Positions 34,956 through 46,859 of a stretch of 64,000 nucleotides of DNA are shown here, one piece after another. Each line of letters opens with the position of its first letter. Position 1 is the first letter of the stretch. Origin of the DNA: Trifolium pratense (taxonomy: Eukaryota; Streptophyta; Magnoliopsida; Fabales; Fabaceae); NCBI RefSeq assembly GCF_020283565.1, contig NC_060064.1, forward strand, positions 24,262,337 to 24,326,336. Reading direction: 5' to 3'. The notes beneath the pieces are model-generated. The model saw only the letters and a program-made list of their open reading frames with translations. It did not search any database and was not told the origin of the DNA. Both the position numbers and the translations under genes were made by a program.

Positions 34956-35127
34956 ATTCAATCCCACAAATAAAAAATTTATATTAAAATTAAAATCAAA
35001 GAAATATTATTGGTTTGAATTTATTTAAAATCAAATTTTTCTGGTATAAGTCAAATAAGTCAAATCGTAAATAAAATAAGTTATCAAATCAATATATTAT
35101 GGAATAAAATCAGATCTTTAATGGTAC

Positions 35128-35187
<60 letters not shown>

Positions 35188-35353
35188 CCCACAAATAAAA
35201 AAATTTATATTAAAATTAAAATCAAAGAAATATTCTTGGTTTGAATTTATTTAAAATCAAATTTTCCTGGTATAAGTAAAATAAGTCAAATCGTAAATAA
35301 AATAAATTATCAAATCAATATATTATGGAATAAAATCAAATCTTTAATGGTAC
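34956..35353. repeat. Local direct duplication around an (AT)n tract (copy C)
   Basis: 34,956-35,126 ('attcaatcccacaaat' to 'aatggtaca') is repeated at 35,181-35,353, with an (AT)n run at 35,129-35,180 between them. Copies A and B have one copy each. Confidence 0.85.
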
Positions 35354-37059
35354 AGGGGGATTGAGTATAAACGATGAAGGAATATGGACATATATATATA
35401 TACATTGAACACAAAATTTTGAGAAGAAGATTTTTAAAATTATAAATTCTTCTCAAATAAATAAATAAATATAAAATATCTCTAGGGGTTCAAATTTTTT
35501 AAAATATTCTCTACCAAGATAATGAAGACCGGATCGTATCGATCGGTTCGATCTGTTGAATCGAGAATCATACCTCAATCTGATCCAATACGAATAGGAA
35601 ACCGTTGTGCCACATAACCAATATATGAACCTGAAAACAAAATAAAAATTAGAAATAATTGTAAAAACGGACGGTTTTTTTTTTCAGTTTGAATGGTTAC
35701 GCAACATATTTCTTTTTTGACAAAAGATAAAAAACAAGCTCCAATTTAAGATAATTAAGAAGTCAATTTGATGTTTTCATAGCAAGCAAGCATTGATCTA
35801 AGAAGAACAAGAAGAAAAAGGGGAGACATAAAATGAAATAATGAAAAAAAGAAAAGAAGCAGATGCATACCAAAGGAGAAATGAGATGAGAGATTATAGA
35901 GGGTGACGGCTACTTATTTGATAATAGATGAGAGATTAAATTTAGGTTTTGTGTTATATATATAAGTGGGCACATATGTGGGCTTGGGCCAAAAATTTAA
36001 TCATCCCACACAAAACAGGAAATTTTTCTCCTCCCGCCCCATATATTTCTTTTACACCCCTAAATTTCCTATTTTTTCTTTAAACTTATTTCAAAAATGT
36101 TTTCTGCTTGCTACATTTTGGAAAACGTTTTCCAAAATATCCCTTTATACAACAAAACACAAACCAGCAAAAAAAAAACCCGTCAATTTTCCCACTCTGT
36201 TCTTTCTCCATGCTATCACTACACAAAAGTCGCCCTTCACCGGCAACATCGCAAAAATGCCGCACAACCCTCCTGAAACACCACGATTAACTCTCAAGTA
36301 ATAACGTGGACTAGGACGTCGATAATGCGTGGATAACCTTACCCACAACATTATCTGGGTAGCGAATGACCAACGCAACAAAATGCCACAGACCCGTGCC
36401 CTGGGTATGTCGTGGATAAATTTCATATATACTCAAGATAAAACTGTGGATAATGGCAAAAATGGCCGTCGGAGGGAGCATGAATTTTTATTAATAGATA
36501 TTATCATATAGTATAGATTTAATTTATTATAAAAAAAATATAGATTTGGTGTTTTGTTATAAAAAATAAATTATAGATTTGATTTTTTAGTTTTTATAAA
36601 GTATAGATTTGATTTGAATCCAAGCAAAAAAAAAATTGACAAAAAAAATGTAATATATAGAATAATATGAAATATCATCAAATTAACATCCAACTCCAAC
36701 GAAAAAAAATCTTTTCTGCAATGTTGTTGAAGAAACAAAATTGAATGAAAATTTATAAAATGAAAGGCAATAAAGAAATAAAACTTTCCTATAGTAAAAA
36801 AAGAAAAAGAAGATCTGGTCATTGAATGTCAACGATAATATTTTGACATATATGGAAGGTAATAATAACATTAAATTGATGATACGGTACCTTATTTAAG
36901 GTACCGGTATCATCTATTTTGATACCCTAAGTGCCACGTCATGTAACTCCAATGATAAAAAAAAAGGTACCGTATCATTAGTCTATGAAACTCTCTTAAA
37001 TACCCTTATTGGAGATGCTCTTAGTATAAGAGAAGTTTTTTTTTTTAGATTCATTGAGT

Positions 37060-37455
37060 TATAATTTGGTCAAAAGAGAAAACAATTTATAATTTTTTTT
37101 TATTCATTTTGGTCAATAAAGAAGAAAAAAAAACCATTTATTATATTTTGGTCAAAATGGAAAGACTATTTATTTATATTTTTTGGTCAAAAAGAAAAAT
37201 CTATTTATTATCTTCCTTATACAAAAAACTATATTTTATAAAAAATACTATTTATATTTGTTATAATTTGGTCAAAAGAGAAAACAATTTATAAATTTTT
37301 TTTATTCATTTTGGTCAATAAAGAAGAAAAAAAAAACCATTTATTATATTTTGGTCAAAATGGAAAGACTATTTATTTATATTTTTTGGTCAAAAAGAAA
37401 AATCTATTTATTATCTTTCTTATACAAAAAACTATATTTTATAAAAAATACTATT
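37060..37455. repeat. Local direct duplication of about 200 bp (copy C)
   Basis: 'ttataatttggtcaaaagag' to 'aaaaaatactattta' occurs at 37,060-37,257 and again at 37,260-37,455. A and B have one copy. The foldback that precedes it in A and B (10,164; 20,589) is partly deleted here. Confidence 0.8.
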
Positions 37456-37499
37456 TATAATGATTTTTATCAACCAATCAAAATACTCTCTTCGATATT

Positions 37500-38970
37500 T
37501 TTTGTAAGAAACTTTTAAATTTTCAAATTTATTCAATAATAAATGTATTTGGATTATATTATATACCAAATACATAATGAACTTAACAAAATGACGGTTT
37601 CTTATAAAAAGGAAGCAGAGGAGAATGTAACAACTATAAATAATGTTGTTGTCATTGTTCACCAATTATGAATCTGTTTAAACAATTTTCTATCAGGCCA
37701 TTTTTTCCACCGATGGAAAAACCCATTTCCATGAAGTGTTTATAGAAATCTTTCTTTCCGTCTCTGATATGCATTCACTGAAACCCTAAGTTCAAACGCA
37801 AGTTTTACCGAAACCCTCTCACAAAAATCATTCCCTCTCTAAAATCCATAAGTTCAAACGTATTCATTTATTACTGAAACCATTCACAAAACCAATCACA
37901 AAGCTCTCATTTAAGTCATTCATGAAATTTAATCACGAAGTTGATTCATGGCCTAAATATCAGTCATGAATCTCATTCACAAGCGTGCACGAAGTATCCT
38001 TCACAAGTGTCCATGGAATAGAGTAATTTTCAGATCTGAATAATACTAATTCCACTTTCTATATATAAAGATTATTCACATTCAAGGTAATTTGATTCTG
38101 TTCTATTTTCGACTAGATGGTGTTTTTGCTATTGATGCTCTTGATTCATAAAACTATTTTTTGCTATCATTGTGGTGTTTTTGGTTGGTTCCGCCGATAT
38201 ATGTATCTATAACTGCTTGTTGAGATTTCAAGATTTTAGTATATGGTTTTTGAGTTAGTGGATTTATTTATTTGTATATGATATATTTTTGAGAGTATTC
38301 TCTGAATCTAAGTTACTGTGACAGACATCATAAAAGTTAGACATATCAGAACTTCACAATATGTATATGTTGAAAGATGAGACTCATCGGAAAGAGAAAC
38401 TTGAAGAAAATTTAGGTCCAGTTTGTTTCAGACTTTTTAGAAGAAAAAAAATCTATTTTTTTTTAAAGTTATTTTACTTGTGTTCGTTTTATATATTTTT
38501 TTAAAATAATTTTTTTCTTCAAAATGAAAAGATGTTTTCAATAGCTTTTTTTTAAAATCTATATTTGTTTTCTTGATAAACATGAGGAAATCTATTTTTT
38601 TATTTTATTTTAAATTACAAACCACGTGCAAAGTGAAGTTAATTGAAGGAAATATATTTTCATAATTGTAAACAAATGTAAAGTAGCTTTAGATTTTCTT
38701 CAAAATCTCTAGATTTTATTAAAGAAAAAATCACTTTTAGTGGTATTGAATTATCTATTATTTGTCATGTGATCTACATCTAGTGCCATGTTAATATTTG
38801 TTGCCTTATTGTGATTGTTCTGGAGTATAGGACCTGAACGTTGACACTAATTATCTCTTGCATTATGGCAGGGTGTGTTTTTATTTTTGAATGTTTAATC
38901 TAGATTGACTTGTTCAAATTAGAAAATCTTCCTAATATATATATTTTCAGTTGGAGATATGAGCTTATAT
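37500..38970. other. Non-coding leader-like region of copy C
   Basis: Collinear with 10,550-12,500 of copy A, but the part between 'cttcctaatat' (about 38,936) and the JMJ repeat is deleted compared with A and B. No gene recognised. Confidence 0.45.
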
Positions 38971-39700
38971 GGAGAACATTTTTCACTATATATAGATGTA
39001 GTAATTGTAGGATTGCTACTTTGGATTTAATGATTCCAAAGTTGGTAAAGCTAGCGATAATAATCACCATTTCAAACAGGTGTCGTCTATGGAGGAAATT
39101 GAAGGTGAATACTGGCGCATAATAGAGCAACCGATTGATGAGGTCAAGGTATTATTCTTTTGAAATATTGTTGGTTTTCAATGTAACATGCATAAGAAAA
39201 CAGTTTATGCATCAATATATAATTTTTGTAGGTGTATTGTAGAGCTGAGTCAGCTGACTAGCAAACTAGAGACCTTAGAAGTGGTTTTCCAAACACATCG
39301 TCCTTAACTAGAGAATTTTGTATGGCATGATTGGCTAGAATCTTATTCAAATAAGGACAAATTTGAATCACTCTTAGTTAAGAATGATGTCTTGTGAATA
39401 CCATTTCCTAGTCCTGTTTGTTTCCATGTAAGCTCCATAATACACCTACAAAAGTCATATATTGATACATAAATTGTTTTCTTAAGCATGTTATACATTG
39501 TAATCCAACAATGTTTTAATGAAATAATACCTCAACTTCATCAATCGGTTGCTCTATTATTTGCCAGTATTCACCTTCTATTTCCTCCACAGACAGCACC
39601 CGTTTCTCATGGTGATTATTATTACTACTTTTATCATCTTTGCAATCATTGAATCCAAATTAGCAATGCTACATATACAACAGTTGTAGTGAAAAATGTT
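38971..39700. repeat. JMJ demethylase fragment as inverted repeat (copy C)
   Basis: Sense arm (MEEIEGEYWRIIEQPIDEVK; the final codon is AAG, not GAG) and minus-strand arm with exon piece 39,531-39,659 (donor at 39,530), where the former CGG codon is changed ('tttgccagtattcacc' on +). Same loop sequence 'ttgtatggcatgattggct'. Structure as in 12,521-13,226. Confidence 0.85.
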
Positions 39701-39798
39701 TGCCACAGTAAAGCACTCTTCCGCCTAATACATAAATGAAGTTTGAAAAATATACAATCAAACAAAAGATAGATGACACCTACAAGTTAAATTGATGC

Positions 39799-41823
39799 TG
39801 TAATCCCCGACTTTTAGTTAATTTCTAGTTTTGTTCTATTAGGAATTAATTATTTTGTGTGTTTGTGTTATTATTTAATTTTTTTATCATGTTAAACAAT
39901 TAATTAACAGGAATTTAGAATTTAGAGTAGAAGGGACGAGATAGTGAAAATAAATAATTAAGTTATAATTACAGGACTTTTAGGAAATTAACATAAGTGA
40001 AGATCTAGAAAAATAGAAAAAATAAGAAATTTAGAAGTAATTAACATAAGATTATTTATATTTCATGGTTTTGATTTATAGGTAAAATAGTTAGTAAGTC
40101 TTCTTGTGCTTTTTTTGATTGGTGTAAGAATCCATTAAAATGCATTATTAGCATGTAATGGTCCCTATAAGAATTGTAAGGGTTAAGTACCCCTTGTACT
40201 CCTTATAATTTAATTTTTACTTATAAAATAAAAATAAAAAATAAATATAGAGTAGAGTCCGGAGTTTAATTAGCGCGTAAAGAGAGGGATATGGGTTAGT
40301 AAAACGGTAGAGAAAGACGTCTTGGGTATATAAATCAATTTCTAAATGTTTATGAGATTTTTCCTGGGTTTAAATCGCCGAAATCATTTTTTTTTGGGTG
40401 TTTTAATGGAGTTTCGTGTTACTGTTCATGTTGTTCTTCGTGTTTGCATCGGTGCAAACCATCGTTGCACCGGTTCATCTGGGTTTTGAGAGGTTTGCAT
40501 CGGTGCAAGCCCTTCTTGTGTTGTTTGCATGGGTGCATCCCTGCTATGCATTGATTCTTGTTTGTTCTTGGGTTGTTCATTTTTTCTTCTTGCAATGTTG
40601 GTGCATCCCTGTTATGCACTGGATCAACCATTCCCAGGTAGTCATGCATCAGTTCAAGGCTCCCTGAGCCGACTCAAACTTTTCCAGAGTTGCCTTTGCA
40701 CCGGTGCAACTTTGCCAGAAAATTATTTTCTCGAAGTTGTTTTGAAAATCGATAATTAAGCTTTTCAAGAGTTTTAAAAAAATTATGTTTTGTTACGGGG
40801 CTCTATTAATGCCTGTTTTTTTTTTTAAAAAAAATTAATAAAGTCGATTAATCCCTTTCTGTTACTAATTAACATAAATTTTTAGCAAGTTCTAAATGAT
40901 CTTAAAATAAAAACGTCCGTGTTGGGAACTGTTTGAATATTAATAAATAATTTATAAGTTATTAATTGATGATGTTTAAGCTGTTGAGTATTAAGAATTA
41001 ATTTATAAGTAAGCTGTTGCTATTTATGTTGTTATAAGCCGTTGTTTATAAGCCATTGATCATTGATTTAGTTCTTTTAATTAGTTGATTTTAGTAGTTG
41101 TTTAAATTGATGTTGTTGAGTAAAAAATATGATCATGCATTCATCCATGTATCTAAGCCGTTGATAAGCCGTTGAAGAGTGTTTTCTGGAAAATAATTCT
41201 GACCTCCGCCCTTGATACCACATGCATCTAGAGAGTGTGTTGCATTGCATCACATTATGTTTGTAATTATTGAATATAATTTTTATGCTTGAATTGTTTT
41301 TATTTTCAATAATTCTATCTTGAGTTACTACATGATGTTAGTTTAATTATTTCGTTATGTTTTATCCTTCAAAGAAGATAATGTGTTTTTTACTATTTCT
41401 TGGATTATTTTAAATTCAGTAATCTTTTGTGACTGTGTTACTCACCCCTTGTTGTTTTCCTTTCTAGCTTGGCCCTACGATGTACAATCGTATATTTTCA
41501 GGTAGATGATTATCCTTAGTCGCTGAGTCCGGATATGGCATTAGGAGGCTGTCAACATTTATTGCTTTCAGTTATGTGGAGTCTATGCTAGTATATTTTT
41601 TGGGGAAACTATATTTTAATTCAGTTGTTCAATTTCATTAAGGATTTCTGGATCGTGTTTTTCTTTTTTTCGAGACACCGTGATCTAAACTTGGAGATTA
41701 GTTATTTGGTTTATTTTTAGTTCCGCCGCATAAATTTTGTTTAGTTGAGTATGTGTGACACCTTTTTTAAATAAATGAAGTTATTTTGATAATTAAAATC
41801 AGTGGGGTTTAGAGGGTGTTACA
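39799..41823. mobile_element. Solo LTR, gypsy-like (copy C)
   Basis: TGTAATCCCCGAC to GGGTGTTACA, 2,025 bp, uninterrupted. GATGC precedes and TATGC follows (4 of 5 bases match). It serves as the empty site for the three insertions in copy B. Palindrome cluster at about 40,444-40,710. Confidence 0.82.
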
Positions 41824-41936
41824 TATGCTACCTGACTTGCCATGGATTGTTTTTGAAGCAATCTAGTATACATAAATGGAAGAATAAAAATGACATTACT
41901 TTATGCAATTATATACACTTAAAATTTTATTCAACA

Positions 41937-42304
41937 TGTTAGTGTTTCTGTCAATATACCGCATCATATTTTTTGGGTTTAACCCTCTTATTCACGGGAG
42001 AAGGGGATCCCGGTAATACAGAGTTTTGCTGCAAGGTATGTTAAGGTTGGCCAATAATTGTTCCCATTAGAAAACAAACTCGGGTTCTCCCAAACGATTC
42101 GTCTTGTGAGAGCACATCCACTTAATCCCAATGTCTTTGGTTCAGACCACATCATATTAAAAAAAATTTCGTATCCTTTCTTTGTCCCTTTCATAATGCA
42201 CGTTGGAATTGATAAATTGGGTTTGATAAATTGTTTGCAGTTGTTAACATATCTAAGCAAATAAGACATAAGACATATAAGAAACTATACATGTTTGATG
42301 TAAA
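41937..42304. mobile_element. Insertion shared by copies B and C (copy C, truncated)
   Basis: Same sequence as 30,948-31,300, beginning 'gtgtttctgtcaatatacc'. It is cut at 42,304, where a CACTA end begins, so its right end is missing. Confidence 0.6.
41988..42192 (-). pseudogene. Unrecognised coding-like fragment
   Basis: A minus-strand frame reads MKGTKKGYEIFFNMMWSEPK, TLGLSGCALTRRIVWENPSL and ends AKLCITGIPFSRE. Composition is less AT-biased than the surroundings and looks like real coding sequence, but I do not recognise the family. Copy B has a frameshift-free but substituted relative at 31,000-31,200 with a stop. It may be a captured host exon. Confidence 0.35.
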
Positions 42305-42670
42305 CACTAATGCAGAAAGGAGATACAACTACTGGCCAAACAGACTTTCCACTACTGGCCGTGGCCAGTAGTAAACGCGGTCGACGTTGTAAGTCCACAC
42401 TTTCCACGTCGGGTCTTTTTATACCCGTCGTGGTATCCTAATTTCTTCTGTAATTATTATTTCAAATTATGGGGATTCCACGTCGGTTTTTACAAATACC
42501 CGTAGTGGTATGTATGAGATTCCACTACGGGTATTTACACATATCCGTAGTGGTATGTATGGTTTCTAGTTTTTTTTTTTTTTTTAAGAATTGGGGATTC
42601 CACTACGAGTATTTACAAATACCCGTAGTGGTATGTATGAGATTCCACTACGGGTATTTACCAGATGAAA
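42305..42670. mobile_element. CACTA terminus with hairpin subterminal repeats
   Basis: Begins CACTAATGCAGAAAGGAG. Inside are four copies of a near-palindrome CCACTACGGGTATTT-AC-AAATACCCGTAGTGG (42,478-42,508; 42,522-42,553; 42,600-42,631; half at 42,645), as in CACTA subterminal regions. The other terminus is not in the window; the sequence changes to the F-box-associated block at about 42,690. Confidence 0.7.
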
Positions 42671-42711
42671 ACTATAAAAAAAATTATGAAAATCGGATTA
42701 TTTTTCGGTTT

Positions 42712-43305
42712 GGCAGGTTGGACAACTTTTTTCTTTTTAGACAAAAGATCAAAAACAAGCTCCACTTTAAGATAATAAAGAAGTCAATTTGATGTTTTCG
42801 TAGCAAACAAGCATGGATCTAAGAAAAACAAGAAGAAAATTGGGAGACATAAAATGAAATAATGAAAAAAAGAAAAAGAGTAATATTATTCTTTTTCTAT
42901 GCAAAACAAAGGAGAGAGATGAGAGATTATAGAAAATGGTGGCTACCTATTTGATTATAGAAGAGAGATTAACTTTTAGGTTTTCTGCTATATAAATATA
43001 TATAAGTGGGCACATATGTGGGCTTGGGCCAGAATCCCACACAAAAAAAAGAGATTTTCCTTGTCCCTCCTGGATATTTCTTTTACACCCCCCAAAATTC
43101 CTATTTTGTCTTTAAACACATCTCGAAAAAAGTTTTCCAAAAATATCCCTTTATACACAAAATCACAAACAAGCAAGCAACAAACCCACATTTTTGTCAA
43201 ATTTTCCCACTCAATTCTTTCTCCATGGTATCAGTGCACAATCGTCGTCCTTCCTCCGCAACATCACACAACCTTCATGAAATATCACAGTCCTCCATTC
43301 ATTTG

Positions 43306-43362
<57 letters not shown>

Positions 43363-44030
43363 ATGCGCATGAAGGTGACAATGTGGTGGATATAGAGTGA
43401 GAGAGAGAGAGAGAACAAATGAATGGAAGACTGGGGTGTTTCATAAGGGTTGTGCGATGTCGCGGAGGACGGACGACGATTGTGCAGTGCTACTATGGAG
43501 AAAGAATTGAGTGGGAAAATTTACCAAAAAATGGGTCTGTTTCTTGCTTGTTTTTTGTTTTTGTGTATAAAGCGATATTTTTGGAAAACATTTTTCGGAA
43601 TGTGTTTAAAGACAAAATAGAAATTTTAGGGGGTGTAAAAGAAATATCCGGGGGGGGAGGGGACAAGGAAAATTTCTTTTTTTTTTGTGGGATTCTGGCC
43701 CAAGCCCACATATGTGCCCACTTATATATATTTATACAGCAAAAAACCTAAAAGTTAATTTCTCATCTATAATCAGATAGGTAGCCGTCACTCTCTATAA
43801 TCTCTCATCTCTCTCCTTTGTTATGCATCGTCCTTCTTCTTTTTCTTTTTTTCATTATTTGATTTTAAGTCTCCCCATTTTCTTCATAGATCCATGCTTG
43901 CTTGCTATTAAAACATCAAATTAACTTTTTTATTATCTGAATGTGGAGCTTGTTTTTGATCTTTTGTCTAAAAAGAAAAATGTTGTCCAACATTCCAAAT
44001 CGAAAAATAATCTGATTTTCACAAATTTTT
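42712..44030. repeat. Head-to-head palindrome of the conserved block
   Basis: The left arm (42,712-43,358) is the forward block ('gacaaaagatcaaaaacaag', 'gtgggcttgggcc', 'ctttctccatggtatcag'). The right arm (about 43,397-44,030) is its inverse ('gaaagaattgagtggg', 'ggcccaagcccac', 'cttgtttttgatcttttgtc'). The left arm ends in (CT)n at 43,311-43,358 and the right begins with (GA)n, separated by about 38 nt. The many overlapping frames in both arms are not convincing genes. Confidence 0.88.
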
Positions 44031-45800
44031 CTAGTTTTAATCTGGTTTTTCGGTTCATATATAGGTTTTCATCTGGTTTTTCTGTGTCTATTGGACCAGA
44101 TTGAAGTATGATTCTCGATTCAAATTCTCGATTCAACAGATCGAATTGGCTGGTCCGATCCAGTCCTCATTACCTTGGTCGGGACCATTTTAGATTTTTT
44201 GAACACCTAGAGATCTTTTTATATTAATTTATTTGTTTATTTGAGAATAATTTATAATTTTAAAAATCATCTTCTCAAAATTTTGTGTTCAATATATTTG
44301 TCCATATTCCTTATTGTTTATATACCTCGATCTTCTTATTTATTGATTTGATATTTTATTTTCAAATAAAATATGATTTGAATTATACCGAGAAAATTTT
44401 ATTTTAAATAAATTCAAACCAAGAATATTTCTTTGATTTGAATTCTAATATAAAATTTTTGATTTTTGGGATTGAACATTTATTTTGTAAAATCTTATAT
44501 ATTTGGTGATTAATTTATGTGAGGCTATATACAACGTTAAATCTTATATTCTCAAGATTTGAGCATAAAATATTATTTTTTTAAAATCTCTTGAGGTAAC
44601 ACTAATGTGAATTATTGTTAATTACGACACCAAAAATGAATTTATAAAAAATTATGTTGTTTGGTGGTTATTTCATGCTCACTAGGAAGATATCTACAAA
44701 ATAAATCTTTTGAGCATTTCTTAATGCAATTTAAATTGCAAATATTATTAATAGAATCTTATATTTTGTTATAACAGTTTGTTGTTGATTTCAGAACCAT
44801 TTGGGAAGATAATGTGTAAGTTTATGTGATATTCTCATCAAGTCATCAAAGCTTAATAACTCTTATTTACAAGGATGAAACTCACTTTCTCCGAGGTTAG
44901 TTATAATTTTATTATTTCCTGAAGATATCATCTACTACTTGAAAATGAACTTATTATTAGAATATATTTATAAATTTATAATTTTTTAAATATTTTATAG
45001 ATTTCTCGTAAATATACTACATTAAAAAAATAAAATATGTTGGGAGTATTTCAAAACGAATTAATTTTAGAGTATTGTGAATGGTTATGCAATAATTCTT
45101 AATTTTTATTTTTACAGTATCACCTATTATAGGTATAATTATGCAAATTTATTTTGTTTGGTAAAATAATAAAAAATATTCTAATTATATTTAATATTAT
45201 ATTAATAATAGTCATACCTTATCAGTATACTATTGTTAATATAATTTGTTGTTAATTGTTCAATGTATTTGTGTTTTGATAATTATGTCAAATATGCATG
45301 GTTCGAGTACTCTATCGATTAGAATATTTTGGTGACATAATATTTTTTAAGTACATTGTTATATTTCTTATTTATTATAATTGAGACCTTGTATTTGAGA
45401 TTGCAATAAATTAGAAAACTTTTTTTTTAAGAAATGTAATATTTTATCTCTATTTTATGCAATATCATAATTTATTTAAATTCTAAAGGTATACAATTCC
45501 TTAATCCATTTATTTTTGTTTATAATGGATACGACCTCTACTATACTACGCAAACCTGTCACTACTAGACTTAATTAACATTTTTTTGAGGTATAGGCCT
45601 AATTAACATAGTGGCCAATTCCTTAGTTCATTTGTTAATGTAGATATATATGTTATATAATTTGGATATATGATTGATAAAATCCCCACAAAAATCAATA
45701 CAGTTCACATTTTACAATGATTAATTTTGATATGGACAATCTAACATTGAAAATCCCTTAACATTCCAATTGTAGAAGAGAAAAAAATGAAACAAGTCAT
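44031..45800. repeat. Inverted conserved block, then AT-rich spacer
   Basis: 44,031-44,960 is an inverted, diverged relative of 7,640-8,860, without the SINE. 45,000-45,800 is AT-rich and gene-free. Confidence 0.55.
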
Positions 45801-45806
45801 GGATGT

Positions 45807-46704
45807 AGTCCATTTCCTTGGGATATATTTGATTTCGTATCCAATAAACTACTAAATTTTGACGATCTTTTTAAATTTTTGACAATTAGTACGGAGTAGT
45901 GGGCATACATAAAATTTATTAGAAACTACTCCTAGAATATCAATCACCATTGATTGCACAGACTACTAAATATGCAAAAAGATTTTATTCTTTTTATAAC
46001 ATACTTGAAAAATGAGCTTATAGCTCTAAAATTAGTTATTTTTATGGCTTATCCTATTATGGTTTGTCTAGTAGATATTTGATCATAATATGTGTCAACA
46101 TTACACATCAGCTAATTGATCCAATTAAAAGAAAATAGAAGATCATTTATACCTTAGTAGTTGGAAAGGATCAACTTATTTTGCATGTCTTGTCTAATTC
46201 GTTTTTGCCAAAGTCTCTGATGAATTTGTAGTAGTGCCTTCATGCAAACGTTTCAAACTTTTCAAACGTTCGCATGAAGGCACTATGACAAATTCATTAG
46301 AGCCTTTGGCAAAAACGAGTAAGACACGACAAGCAAAATAAGTCAAATCATTTTCAACTACTGAGGTATCAATGGTCTTCTGTTTTCTTTTAAATGGATT
46401 CATTAGTCGAAGTGTTTTGTTGGTACCTGCCATGATCAAATATCCAGTAGACGGACCATAATAAGATAACCCCTAAAATAAGCTCATTTTTCGGGTATGC
46501 TATAAAAAGAGTAAAATCTTTTTGTATATGTAGTAGTCTGTACAATTAATAGTGATTGGGATTCTAGGAATATTCTCTAATATATTTTCTGAATGCATTC
46601 CACTTCGTGCAAACTGCTGAAAAATTAAAGAGATTGTCAAAACTTAGTAGTTTCTTGGATGTGAAACCAAGCATATCCGACCAGGGAAAAGGACTAATGC
46701 ATGA
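45807..46704. repeat. Near loop-less F-box/DUF295 inverted repeat
   Basis: Left arm 45,807-46,256 and right arm 46,262-46,704 meet at 'cgtttcaaacttttcaaacg' with almost no loop. The minus-strand reading of the right arm has an F-box (KKLLSFDNLFNFSAVCTKWN), then DUF295 pieces: IFDHGRYQ-type, MAGTNKTLRLMNPFKRKQ, YFACRVLLVFAKGSNEFVIV and PSCERLKSL, several stops apart. Arms are about 440 bp, similar but not identical. The foldback point is deeper in the gene than in copies A-C. Confidence 0.88.
46194..46439 (-). pseudogene. DUF295 fragment in the 46-kb inverted repeat
   Basis: An 81-codon minus-strand frame: MAGTNKTLRLMNPFKRKQKT, LTYFACRVLLVFAKGSNEFV, then SCERLKSLKRL before it reads across the fold point into the opposite arm. 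It matches the blade following the F-box in plant DUF295/KIB-type F-box proteins (GxxNPFxRxK, LAFAKGSxEFV). Not a functional gene. Confidence 0.75.
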
Positions 46705-46859
46705 CTTCTTTCATATTTTTCTCTGCTACAATGGAATCAAGCATATCCAGGTGATTTCCAATGTTAGATTATCCATATGAACTATATTGATTTGTGTCAA
46801 GTAAATTTTGATATTGCGTCAAAAAAGAGCCAAAATCAAATTTCCTATGTTTCAAGTAA

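Noticed and set aside
43006..43751. Frames of 70-129 codons around the (CT)n palindrome
   Set aside because: They consist of Ser-Leu or Arg-Glu runs from the (CT)n/(GA)n tract plus mirrored non-coding arms.
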